From: Mesorhizobium sp. M4B.F.Ca.ET.203.01.1.1
GTDB lineage: Bacteria; Pseudomonadota; Alphaproteobacteria; Rhizobiales; Rhizobiaceae
DNA length: 64,000 nt
NCBI RefSeq assembly: GCF_004791025.1
Contig: NZ_SRUO01000005.1
Span: 62,001-126,000, forward strand
Reading direction: 5' to 3'
Position numbers and translations under genes: made by a program. Of this stretch, positions 7,321 to 15,776 are shown one piece after another. A model generated the notes under the pieces. The model was not told the DNA's origin and did no database searches. It saw only the letters and a list, made by a program, of their open reading frames with translations. How positions within the stretch are numbered: the first letter of the stretch is position 1; each line of letters starts with the position of its first letter.

Positions 7321-8499
7321 TTACATGACCGCCCTGGTCTCCCCAGGCCTGCTTTCGAAATCGAAAAGCCTCTGGGTAGCCAATGCGGCAGCGCCACGCG
7401 CCCAGGAATCGTCGGCCCAGTCAGGCGTGATCGGCGGCGGGTTCCACATCGCATAGCGCTTCAACGCGTCGCGCATCGGCTCGAACAGATAGTCGCCGAA
7501 GCTGACCGCTTCACCGCCGCCGACGATGACCTCCGGATCGATGATGTTGCAGAAGCCGCCAAGGAACCGGCCTATGCCTTCGCCGGCTTCGCGCAGGATC
7601 TCCACGGCGGTCTCGTCACCGGCCTGGGCCGCTTCGAACATGTCATGGCGGGAGGCCTCGCCCGGCAGGCCTTTCGCTTCACGCCACCGCCTCACCAGGG
7701 CCGGCTCCGAGAAGAAGGTCTGCAGGCAGCCGCGCCGGCCGCATTCGCATTGTGGCCCGTTCGGATTGTAGATGGAGTGCCCCATCTTGCCCGCGGCACC
7801 GCTTGCGCCGTGATGCACGGCGCCGTCGATCACCACGGCGCAGCTGATGCCGGCTCCGATCGCCAACGCGCCGACCGTGCGATGATGCCGGCCGAGGCCG
7901 AACAATTGCTGCGCCAGCGCGAAAGCATTGGTGTCGTCGTCAGCCCAGACCGGCACATGCACGAGTTCGGCGAGCATGGCCGCGATTGGTACGTCGATCC
8001 AGTTGAACCGGTGGCTGAGCCGGCAAACGCCATTGTCGATGACACCTGGCACCGCGATGCCTATGCCGCTTAGCTGCGCGCCGCTCGGCGCCTTGCGGTC
8101 CGCTAGCAATTCCTTGACGGCGGCCGCGCAGGCCTCGACAGTACTTTGAGGCGACGGGTCGGGCACCGCCACCTGCCTGGAGACAAGCGGGGTCGTCGCA
8201 AGATCGGTCAGCACGCAATCGATGGCGCCGGCCTTCAGCTTGAGCCCTACGACCAGGCGGCCCGCATAATTTATGCTGATCGGGATAGGCCGCCTCCCCG
8301 GCGCCCCCAGGCTGGCTTCTCCCTCGACGAGGATGTTCTCGTCCAAGAGTTCGGAAACCACGAAGGTCACCGCAGCCGGGCTCAGACCGCTGCGCGTCGC
8401 CATGTCCGCCCTGCTCATCGGTCCGTCGGCGCGGATCATGTTCAGGATCAATCGTCGGTTCATGGCGCGCGATGTCTGCTGATCACCCTTGAGTTTCAT
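7321..8499 (-). CDS. ROK family transcriptional regulator of the adjacent sugar operon
   Basis: A 392-residue ROK protein: an N-terminal winged helix-turn-helix (about residues 8-65, with PMSRADMATRSGLSPAAVT) followed by a sugar-kinase-like ROK domain. The zinc-type motif CECGRRGCLQ is present in the second half. Such proteins usually repress sugar uptake operons and release DNA on binding the sugar. It diverges from an ABC transporter plus beta-galactosidase operon, its probable target. The start at 8499 is preferred over 8511 because GAGG lies six bases before it; the 8511 ATG has no ribosome site. Confidence 0.9.
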   Translation of the reverse strand: MKLKGDQQTSRAMNRRLILNMIRADGPMSRADMATRSGLSPAAVTFVVSELLDENILVEGEASLGAPGRRPIPISINYAGRLVVGLKLKAGAIDCVLTDLATTPLVSRQVAVPDPSPQSTVEACAAAVKELLADRKAPSGAQLSGIGIAVPGVIDNGVCRLSHRFNWIDVPIAAMLAELVHVPVWADDDTNAFALAQQLFGLGRHHRTVGALAIGAGISCAVVIDGAVHHGASGAAGKMGHSIYNPNGPQCECGRRGCLQTFFSEPALVRRWREAKGLPGEASRHDMFEAAQAGDETAVEILREAGEGIGRFLGGFCNIIDPEVIVGGGEAVSFGDYLFEPMRDALKRYAMWNPPPITPDWADDSWARGAAALATQRLFDFESRPGETRAVM

Positions 8500-8513
8500 T
8501 TCTAGCCTCATTA

Positions 8514-8530
8514 TTAATTTTGTAAATTAA
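8514..8530. promoter_or_regulatory. Palindrome, candidate ROK operator
   Basis: A perfect inverted repeat TTAATTT-TGT-AAATTAA lies in the divergent ROK/ABC spacer, immediately upstream of the regulator gene and next to a TTGACC element (8534-8539) that could be the -35 of the transporter operon. Symmetry, AT-richness in a GC-rich setting and position fit an operator for the ROK protein. Binding is inferred. Confidence 0.55.
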
Positions 8531-8614
8531 CTATTGACCGACTTCATCTGCATACGCTACGACTTGCCCCGGTTCAATCGGAATCCGGCTGCTCTCAGGG
8601 AGGAGAAAATAGCC

Positions 8615-9886
8615 ATGGCCATCGACGTCACGACTCTGTCCACGACAAGGCGCCGTTTCCTGAAGGGCACCGGCGCAGCCCTCGCCGCTTCCGCCGCAAG
8701 CGGGCTTTGCTTGCCGGCCCTGGCGCAGGCGCAGGAAATCACCATCATCTCCAACCTCAGCAATGTCGGGCAACGCGACATCCTGCACAGGCTGGCGGCC
8801 GAATACGAGGCGAAATCCGGCGCCAAGGTCACCATCAACAACATGGATCACGAGGCGCACAAGACCGCGATCCGCAGCTATCTCGTCGTCGGCGCCCCCG
8901 ATATCTGCTTCTGGTTCTCCGGCAACCGCATGAAGGCGTTCGTCAACAAGGGCCTGTTCGACGACATCTCCGATCTGTTTGCCCGCGAGAACTTCAAGAG
9001 CGTGCTCGGCGCCACGACCAGTGCCGTCACTGTCGGCGACAAGCAGTATGGCCTGCCGATGGGCGGCCTGCTCTGGGGCCTGTTCTACCGCAAGGACGTC
9101 TTTGCCGAACACAACTGGACCCCGCCGAAGACCTGGACCGACCTTCTCGCCTTCGGCGAGGCCGCGAAATCCGCTGGCATGATCCCGATGAGCATGGGCA
9201 CCAAGGAGCTTTGGCCCGCAGGTGGCTGGTTCGACCACATGAACCTGCGCATCAACGGTCTCGACAAGCACATCGCGCTGATGGACGGCAAGGTCCAGTA
9301 CACCGATCCGATGCTGACGCCCGTCTTCGACAAATGGAACGATCTGATCAAGGCCGGTTTCTTCTCGCCCAACCACAGTTCCTTCGGCTGGGAACAGGCA
9401 GGTGCGGCGCTGGCGCAAAAGAAGGCGGCCATGCTGGACCTCGGCGGTTTCGTCAGATCCGCCTTCCCGGAGGCCGACGTTCCGCAACTCGCCTATGCGC
9501 CGTTTCCCGAAGTCGTCCCCGGCGTCGCCCGGTATGAGGATTTCTCCGTCAACTCCATTCACGTGCCTGCCAACGCCAAGAACAAGCAAGGCGCGCGCGA
9601 CTTCCTCGCCTATTTCTACAAGCCGGAGAACCTGGGCGCCTTCCTCGCCGCCGAGGGAGCCATCCCGCCGCGCAACGACTGCCCGCCCAGCAAGGATCCG
9701 CTGGTCAACGCCGCGGTCGAGGAACTGAAGAAGGTGGTCGGCACGTCGCAATATTACGATCGCGACACGGATCCGGACATGGCCCAGGAAGGCATGACCG
9801 GGCTCCAGGAATTCATGGTCAAGCCCGAACGGCGCGAGCAGATCCTCGAGCGGCTGGAAAAGACCCGCAAGAGAATCTTCGGTTAG
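8615..9886 (+). CDS. Sugar ABC transporter substrate-binding protein
   Basis: A 423-residue extracellular solute-binding protein. The N-terminus TTRRRFLKG (residues 10-18) followed by a hydrophobic stretch and ALAQAQ is a twin-arginine-like signal with a cleavage site near residue 35. The mature part begins EITIISNLS and shows the family 1 solute-binding layout. The ATG at 8615 is chosen for the upstream AGGAG and because it places the signal peptide correctly; an earlier ATG at 8534 would bury it. It is the first gene of an operon with two permeases, an ATPase and a GH42 enzyme, so a galactoside or galactose oligomer is a likely ligand. Confidence 0.9.
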   Translation: MAIDVTTLSTTRRRFLKGTGAALAASAASGLCLPALAQAQEITIISNLSNVGQRDILHRLAAEYEAKSGAKVTINNMDHEAHKTAIRSYLVVGAPDICFWFSGNRMKAFVNKGLFDDISDLFARENFKSVLGATTSAVTVGDKQYGLPMGGLLWGLFYRKDVFAEHNWTPPKTWTDLLAFGEAAKSAGMIPMSMGTKELWPAGGWFDHMNLRINGLDKHIALMDGKVQYTDPMLTPVFDKWNDLIKAGFFSPNHSSFGWEQAGAALAQKKAAMLDLGGFVRSAFPEADVPQLAYAPFPEVVPGVARYEDFSVNSIHVPANAKNKQGARDFLAYFYKPENLGAFLAAEGAIPPRNDCPPSKDPLVNAAVEELKKVVGTSQYYDRDTDPDMAQEGMTGLQEFMVKPERREQILERLEKTRKRIFG

Positions 9887-9899
9887 TCCTCCCGGACCT

Positions 9900-9931
9900 G
9901 ACGGGCCGCCGCCTCTCCCGGCGGTCCCGTC
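9900..9931 (+). terminator. Stem-loop between binding-protein and permease genes (attenuating terminator)
   Basis: Arms GACGGGCCGCCG (9900-9911) and CGGCGGTCCCGTC (9919-9931) pair with one bulged base, and a TCTCTTTT run follows. Position just after the binding-protein gene suggests partial termination, giving more binding protein than permease. It could also only protect the upstream mRNA end. Confidence 0.6.
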
Positions 9932-9951
9932 TCTCTTTTGGATGAATTCCC

Positions 9952-10836
9952 ATGCCCCGCTTCTGGCGCAGAAATCGTCATTGGATGACACCGGCACTTC
10001 TCCTTCTGCCGGGTCTCATCCTGTTCAGCCTGGTGATTCTTGCCGCCTCCTTCGAGACGGTCTGGATTTCGCTGCTCGACTGGGACGGTATCGGCGCGAA
10101 GACCTGGGTCGGCCTCGCCAACTATGTCGAGCTGGCCGAAGACCCGCAATTCTACGTCTCGCTCAAGAACAATATCATCTGGCTGCTGATCTTCATGCTG
10201 GCGCCGCCGATCGGCCTCGCGCTGGCGCTGATCGTCAACCAGCAGATCGGCGGCATGCGCATCCTGAAATCGCTGTTCTTTGTCCCGCTGGTGCTGGCCA
10301 CGGTGACCGTGGGCGTCGTTTTCGGTTGGGTCTACGATCCGACCTATGGTTTGCTGCAATTGATCTTCGGCCTGTTCGGCGGCACCGCGCCGGCGCTGCT
10401 TTCCGACGAGAATTTCGCCACCTTCGCGGTGGCCACCGCCGGTCTGTGGCCGCAGATCGCCTTCTGCATGGTGCTGTTCCTGGCCGGCCTGAACAACCTC
10501 AACGAGGACCTGATCGGCGCCGGTCGCGTCGACGGCGCGCGCGGCTGGCGCATGCTGCGCCATGTGGTCCTGCCGCAACTGTCGCAGGTCGGCTTCATCG
10601 CCATCGCGGTCACGGTGATCGGCGCGCTGCGCTCCTTCGACATGGTCGCGGTCATGACCACCGGCGGCCCCTATGGCTCGTCGACGGTGCTCGCCTACCA
10701 GATGTACGAGGAATCGATCTTTTCCTATCGCTTCGGCTACGGCGCAGCGATCGCCACGGTTCTCTTCGCCATCATGATCGTCTTCATCGCCTGGTACCTG
10801 CGAGGCCTCATCAAGGCCGAACGGAGCAATGCCTGA
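9952..10836 (+). CDS. Sugar ABC transporter permease (MalF/UgpA type)
   Basis: A 294-residue inner-membrane permease with about six transmembrane helices. Near residues 180-200 it carries the cytoplasmic EAA-like loop (LIGAGRVDGARGWRMLRHVVLPQ), which contacts the ATPase subunit. It is the first of a permease pair; its stop overlaps the next gene by eight bases, a usual sign of stoichiometric translation. Together with the flanking genes it forms a CUT1-type carbohydrate importer. Confidence 0.92.
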   Translation: MPRFWRRNRHWMTPALLLLPGLILFSLVILAASFETVWISLLDWDGIGAKTWVGLANYVELAEDPQFYVSLKNNIIWLLIFMLAPPIGLALALIVNQQIGGMRILKSLFFVPLVLATVTVGVVFGWVYDPTYGLLQLIFGLFGGTAPALLSDENFATFAVATAGLWPQIAFCMVLFLAGLNNLNEDLIGAGRVDGARGWRMLRHVVLPQLSQVGFIAIAVTVIGALRSFDMVAVMTTGGPYGSSTVLAYQMYEESIFSYRFGYGAAIATVLFAIMIVFIAWYLRGLIKAERSNA

Positions 10837-11674
10837 TGTATCGGAAGACGCCAAGCTCCAGCGTGCGCTCTATGTCGGCGGCGTGACCCTGGTCGTCGCG
10901 CTGTGGCTGTTGCCGCTCTTCGCCGTGATGCTGACGTCGATCCGCTCCAACGAAGAGCTGATGGCGGGCAACTATTGGGGCTGGCCGCAGAAATTCAGCC
11001 TGATCGAGAATTACACGGCGGTCTTCGAACAGACCGCGATGCTGCGCTTCTTCCTCAACAGCCTGCTGATCACCGTTCCCTCGGTGATCGGCGTGCTGAT
11101 CCTGTCGACGTTGACCGGCTTCGTCCTGTCCCGCTATCCGTTCCGCGGTTCAAACCTCATTTTCGCATTGTTTGTCGGCGGCAATTTTCTGCCGGCCCAG
11201 ATCATGATGATCCCGGTGCGTGATCTGATGGTGAGGCTCGGCCTCTACGACACCGTCTACGCCCTGATCGTCTTCCACATCGCCTTCCAGACCGGCTTTG
11301 CGACGCTTTTCATGCGCAACTTCATCGCCGCCTTGCCCGGCGAATTGTTCCAGGCCGCGCGCGCCGAAGGGGCTTCGCCCTTCCAGGTGCTGCGTCATGT
11401 GGTGGTTCCGCTGGTGCGGCCCGCACTGGCGGCGCTCGCCATCCTCACCTTCACCTTCATCTGGAACGACTATTTCTGGGCGATCGTGCTGACCCAGAGC
11501 GACGCGGTCAAACCCGTAACTGCCGGGCTCAACAATCTGCGCGGCGAGTGGACGTCGGCCTGGAACATCATTTCGGCGGCAACGATCTTCGTCGCCCTGC
11601 CGCCGGTCGTCATGTTCTTCCTGATGCAGAAGCACTTCATCAGCGGCCTCACCATGGGGGCGGTCAAGGGATGA
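10829..11674 (+). CDS. Sugar ABC transporter permease (MalG/UgpE type)
   Basis: A 281-residue second permease with six predicted helices and the EAA-like loop LFQAARAEGASPFQVLRHVVVPL near residues 171-193. The C-terminal QKHFISGLTMGAVKG ending is typical of MalG-type subunits. It starts inside the last codons of the upstream permease. It pairs with that permease to form the membrane channel of the importer. Confidence 0.92.
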   Translation: MPDVSEDAKLQRALYVGGVTLVVALWLLPLFAVMLTSIRSNEELMAGNYWGWPQKFSLIENYTAVFEQTAMLRFFLNSLLITVPSVIGVLILSTLTGFVLSRYPFRGSNLIFALFVGGNFLPAQIMMIPVRDLMVRLGLYDTVYALIVFHIAFQTGFATLFMRNFIAALPGELFQAARAEGASPFQVLRHVVVPLVRPALAALAILTFTFIWNDYFWAIVLTQSDAVKPVTAGLNNLRGEWTSAWNIISAATIFVALPPVVMFFLMQKHFISGLTMGAVKG

Positions 11675-11741
11675 TCTTCGCTTCAGGATTTCAGGTCGGA
11701 CCATACGGACGCAACCGGCAGACACGGAAAGGCGCCTCGCG

Positions 11742-12887
11742 ATGAGCAGCGTGGAATTGCGCAAGGTCGACAAGCACTACGCCGGCTATCATGCCCTGAA
11801 GGCGATCGACCTGAAGATCGAAAAGGGCGAATTCGTCGTCATGGTCGGGCCTTCGGGCTGCGGAAAGTCGACCTTGCTGAAGACAATCGCCGGGCTTGAG
11901 ACCATCAATTCCGGCCAGGTCGTGATCAACGGCCACGATGTCACCCGGGAAGAACCCGGCGATCGCGGCATCGCCATGGTGTTCCAGTCCTACGCGCTTT
12001 ACCCGCACATGACCGTGGCGGAAAACATGGGCTTCGGCTTGCGGATGGCGAAGCGGCCAAAGGCGGAGATCGATGCCGCCGTCAAGCGCGCCGCCAAAAT
12101 CCTTCGCCTTGAGGAGCAGCTCGACAAACGACCCAAGCAATTGTCCGGCGGGCAGCGCCAGCGTGTCGCGATCGGCCGCGCCATCACCCGCTCGCCGGAG
12201 GTGTTTCTGTTCGACGAACCGCTGTCGAACCTCGACGCAGCGCTGCGTACGCAGATGCGGGTGGAGCTTTCGAGCCTGCATGCCCAGCTCGGCTCCACCA
12301 TGGTCTACGTCACCCACGACCAGATCGAAGCCATGACCATGGCGGACCGGATCGTGGTGCTGAACAAAGGGCAGGTCGAGCAGGTCGGCTCCCCTCTCGA
12401 GCTCTACGCCAACCCGGCCAACATCTTCGTCGCCGGCTTTCTCGGCGCGCCGCGCATGAACTTCATCGAAGCGCGGGTGGAAACCGTCGGCGCGGCCAGC
12501 CTGACGCTGACGGCGGCGGGAATGCCGGCATTTGCCTTCGGCGACATTGATCCGGTCGGCATTTCGGCTGGCGACGCGGTGACCGTCGGAATCCGACCGG
12601 AAAACCTGCATGTGCTCGAGCGGGCAGACGCAGGCCAGGCATCGTTCCCTGGCCAGGTGCGGCTGGTCGAACATCTGGGACGGGAAACAGTTCTCTACCT
12701 CGACGCTTCCCCCCTCCAAGCAACCAATTCGGACAGCGGCACCGGCAATTTCACGGTGCAGCTCAACAAGGTGTCGCCCATCAGTGTCGGCGCCCGGCTG
12801 ACGGCCGGCTTCGAGATCGCCGGCGCCTATCTGTTCGGACCCGATGGCCGCACGCTGACGTCGCGAAAACCCGTTCCCGCAACCTGA
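11742..12887 (+). CDS. Sugar ABC transporter ATP-binding protein (UgpC/MsmX/MalK type)
   Basis: A 381-residue ATPase. Walker A GPSGCGKST is at residues 36-44, the signature LSGGQ at 134-138, Walker B VFLFDEP at 154-160, and the switch histidine follows in VYVTHDQIEA. The C-terminal third is the MalK-type regulatory OB/TOBE domain (IRPENLHV). It energises the importer formed by the two upstream permeases. About 65 bases separate it from the permease gene and 26 from the GH42 gene, so one transcript is likely. Confidence 0.94.
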   Translation: MSSVELRKVDKHYAGYHALKAIDLKIEKGEFVVMVGPSGCGKSTLLKTIAGLETINSGQVVINGHDVTREEPGDRGIAMVFQSYALYPHMTVAENMGFGLRMAKRPKAEIDAAVKRAAKILRLEEQLDKRPKQLSGGQRQRVAIGRAITRSPEVFLFDEPLSNLDAALRTQMRVELSSLHAQLGSTMVYVTHDQIEAMTMADRIVVLNKGQVEQVGSPLELYANPANIFVAGFLGAPRMNFIEARVETVGAASLTLTAAGMPAFAFGDIDPVGISAGDAVTVGIRPENLHVLERADAGQASFPGQVRLVEHLGRETVLYLDASPLQATNSDSGTGNFTVQLNKVSPISVGARLTAGFEIAGAYLFGPDGRTLTSRKPVPAT

Positions 12888-12913
12888 CCCTCGCATCCAA
12901 GAGTATCATCCGC

Positions 12914-15055
12914 ATGCACCGCAAGAAGCCCGCCCCGCTTTCGGTTTGGCGACCGCTCAATCTCGACCGCTTTCTTCTGGGAGCACCGCACTATCCCGAA
13001 CATGTCGACGAGAGTTGCTGGCGACGCGATGCCGAGCGCATGCTTGCCGCCGGCGTCAACACGGTCCGGATGGGGGAGTTCGCCTGGCATATTTTCGAGC
13101 CCTATGAAGGCAAGTTCGACTTCGATCTGTTCGACCGGGCAATCGAGGTTCTCGGCGCGGTCGGAATCGACACGATCATCTGCACGCCGACAGCGACGCC
13201 GCCGCGCTGGCTGACCGTCAACTATCCCGAGGTGTTGCGCGTCGACGTCAACGGCCACCGCGCGAGCCATGGATCGCGTCAGCACGCCGACACCACCAGC
13301 CCCGTGTTTCGCGCTCACAGCCGCCGCATCACGCGCGCCATGGCCGAGCACTACAACAACAATCCTCGCGTCATCGGCTGGCAGACCGACAACGAGCTCA
13401 ACACGACGGTTTCGGAGTCGTTCGCGCCTTCGACGCGGCTGGAATTCCAGAAATTCCTGCAGCACAAATACGGCGCGATCGGCGCGCTGAATTTCGCCTG
13501 GGGCGGCCATTTCTGGGCGACGGCCTACGACGATTTCTCGCAAATCGACCTGCCGCGGCCGCTGATGCCATCCTATCCGAGCCCCGGGCAGGTGCAGGAC
13601 TACCATCGCTTCCTGGCCGCGGCGACGGCGGCTTTCCAGCACGACCAGGTCGAGATCCTGCGCGCCGCCAATCCGGACTGGTTCGTCTTCCACAATCTCG
13701 GCCAGCTCGCCGACATCGATTTCCGCGGCCAGTTCGGACAGGACCTCGATTTCATCGGCTTCGACATCTACCCGATGCTGTATGACGAAATGCGGCGCAC
13801 GGGCGGACACGCGGCCACGCAGGCGCTGCATCTCGACATCTGCCGTGCATACTCCGGCAACTATATCGTGCCGGAGCAGGCCTCCGGCTTTGGCAGCCAG
13901 CCGGGCTTCTCGACCATGACACCGGAGCCGGGCGAGATGCGCCGCATGGCCATGACATCGGTGGCACGCGGCGCCGACGGCATCATGTTTTTCCGCTGGC
14001 GCCCCGCGCATTTTGGCGCAGAGATCTACTGGATGGGCGTCATCGATCACGACGACGTGCCCCGACGCCGCTACGACGAGGCGAGCCGGTTCTTCCACGA
14101 CATCGCCGCTATCAAGGATCAGATCCTTGGCACGGTCGTGCGCATGGACATCGGCATCGCCGGCGCGGATTTCGACAACCAGGAAGCGCATAAGACCTAT
14201 GCCATGGGGTTGCCGAGCCCACTCGACGATGCAACGCTGCTGCACCGGTACTGCTACCGGAACGGCATAGCCTGCGGCTTCATCCACCCCGAGGATGACC
14301 TGTCGCGACTTAAGGCGCTCTATGTTCCGCATTGGGTGATGTGGAAGCAGGAATGGAATGCTGCGGTCGAGGCTTTCGTCCGCAGCGGCGGCACGCTGAT
14401 CCTGTCGGCGCTGACCGGCACAAGGGATGAGAACAACCACATCGTTCGCGAGCAGGCACCCGGGCGCGACCTTTCGGCACTGAGCGGCGTCAAGGTTGCC
14501 GAGTTCGGCCGCCTCGTTCCGCAAGGCGGCGCCGGACTGTTTCCCTTGTTCCGCCAGGCCGCGACTGGCGCCCATGTCCCGCCAGCGCCTCTCCCGGCCT
14601 CGTCGGCGGAGCGCAAGTATCATTTCACCTTCGGCAACAGGCAGTTTGAGGCCGCGCATCTCTACGAACTGCTCGAGGTCGAGCCGGATACCGAGGTGCT
14701 GGGCGCATGGTCGAGCCGCTTTTGCGCCGGGCAGCCGGCAATCACCTCACGCCAGCTCGGCAAAGGCCGCGTCGTCTATGTCGGCACCTATCTGACGCAC
14801 GAGCTTGCGGAAGCCATCGCCGAGGGCGTTCTGACCAGGGCTGGCGTGGCGCCTCTGCTTCCTGAACTGCCTGATGGAGTGGAAGTGTCGATCCGCGAGG
14901 CCGAGGATCGCCAACTGATGTTCGTTCAAAATACCACGGAAGTACCGGTGGCAGTGCCGGGCGTGCCCCAAGGCCTAGACCTACTGACCGGTCGTCCGAC
15001 CGCGGGGCCCATGCAACTCGAAGCCTATGGCAGCGCGGTGATCTTGCTCAGTTGA
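12914..15055 (+). CDS. GH42 family beta-galactosidase
   Basis: A 713-residue cytoplasmic glycoside hydrolase of family 42. The (beta/alpha)8 domain opens with FLLGAPHYPEHVDE and carries the acid/base glutamate in TDNELN (E161) and the predicted nucleophile in VPEQASG (E321). A trimerisation-like middle domain and a small C-terminal beta domain follow, giving normal length for the family. No signal peptide is present, so it should hydrolyse galactosides after import by the transporter encoded just upstream. Confidence 0.92.
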   Translation: MHRKKPAPLSVWRPLNLDRFLLGAPHYPEHVDESCWRRDAERMLAAGVNTVRMGEFAWHIFEPYEGKFDFDLFDRAIEVLGAVGIDTIICTPTATPPRWLTVNYPEVLRVDVNGHRASHGSRQHADTTSPVFRAHSRRITRAMAEHYNNNPRVIGWQTDNELNTTVSESFAPSTRLEFQKFLQHKYGAIGALNFAWGGHFWATAYDDFSQIDLPRPLMPSYPSPGQVQDYHRFLAAATAAFQHDQVEILRAANPDWFVFHNLGQLADIDFRGQFGQDLDFIGFDIYPMLYDEMRRTGGHAATQALHLDICRAYSGNYIVPEQASGFGSQPGFSTMTPEPGEMRRMAMTSVARGADGIMFFRWRPAHFGAEIYWMGVIDHDDVPRRRYDEASRFFHDIAAIKDQILGTVVRMDIGIAGADFDNQEAHKTYAMGLPSPLDDATLLHRYCYRNGIACGFIHPEDDLSRLKALYVPHWVMWKQEWNAAVEAFVRSGGTLILSALTGTRDENNHIVREQAPGRDLSALSGVKVAEFGRLVPQGGAGLFPLFRQAATGAHVPPAPLPASSAERKYHFTFGNRQFEAAHLYELLEVEPDTEVLGAWSSRFCAGQPAITSRQLGKGRVVYVGTYLTHELAEAIAEGVLTRAGVAPLLPELPDGVEVSIREAEDRQLMFVQNTTEVPVAVPGVPQGLDLLTGRPTAGPMQLEAYGSAVILLS

Positions 15056-15086
15056 GGAGACACCGCCCGACAAGGGACAGCCACGT

Positions 15087-15473
15087 TCAGGTGTTGACGC
15101 CGAGCTCCACCAGGCGTTCGACGCAGGATTCCTCGGCCTGGTCGAGCTCGGCGAGCGTTTCTTCCAGGTCGCGCCGCTTCTGCCTGAGATCCTCGCGCTT
15201 TTCCTCGATGCGCTTGATCATCAGCTTGAGCTGGCCGACCTCGCCGGGCGGTTCCTTGTACATCTGGATGATTTCGCGGATCTCGTTGATCGAGAAGCCG
15301 AGCCTTTTTCCGCGCATAATCTGGCGGATCAGATGCCGATCGGACGGCCGAAACAGCCTTGTGCGGCCGCGCCGCACCGGCTGCACCAGCCCCTCGTCCT
15401 CGTAAAAGCGCAGCGTCCGGGTCGACACGTCGAATTCGCGGGTCAGTTCGGTGATCGTGTAGTATTCCCGCAT
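15087..15473 (-). CDS. MerR family transcriptional regulator
   Basis: A 128-residue MerR protein: a winged helix-turn-helix over residues 5-75 (YTITELTREFDVSTRTLRFY, with LRFYEDEGL), then a coiled-coil dimerisation helix (about 85-120). No metal-binding cysteine pair is present (only C119), so it is not a typical metal sensor. The sequence recalls the LiuR-like group that controls branched-chain amino acid breakdown, but no such genes are adjacent. It ends 31 bases from the beta-galactosidase stop on the other strand. Start at the ATG 15471-15473; an upstream extension would be GC-rich non-homologous sequence. Confidence 0.85.
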   Translation of the reverse strand: MREYYTITELTREFDVSTRTLRFYEDEGLVQPVRRGRTRLFRPSDRHLIRQIMRGKRLGFSINEIREIIQMYKEPPGEVGQLKLMIKRIEEKREDLRQKRRDLEETLAELDQAEESCVERLVELGVNT

Positions 15474-15667
15474 TGTCGCTCCCGATGCCGATTCTGGGCG
15501 CCGTCCGTGGCGTCGCCCCTCCCCTCCGTTCCATGAGCGGAATCGAATGGAACCTGGCCGAACCTCGCACGGCATTTACGTAAAAGTCAATTGAAGACAC
15601 GATCCCAAACTGGGATTGGGTTGTTGTGTAGGCCGAGCCGGAGTCGAAGACGGGCGCGAAGCGAGCA

Positions 15668-15744
15668 AAATGGTGGTCTCCGAGAATCGGAGCGGAGCGT
15701 ACTTAAAGGTACGTGAGCACCGGAAGCGCAGGAGACCGCCATTT
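15668..15744. repeat. Large imperfect palindrome with an inner hairpin, downstream of mgtE
   Basis: Outer arms AAATGGTGGTCTCC (15668-15681) and GGAGACCGCCATTT (15731-15744) pair at 13 of 14 positions. They enclose a perfect inner hairpin CGTAC-TTAAAG-GTACG (15698-15713). It lies between the mgtE stop and the MerR promoter. No T-run follows either arm, so it is not a classic terminator; it may be a dispersed palindromic element or the 3' structure of the mgtE mRNA. Confidence 0.6.
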
Positions 15745-15776
15745 GCAGGCCGGCATCACCGGAATATCAACAATGC

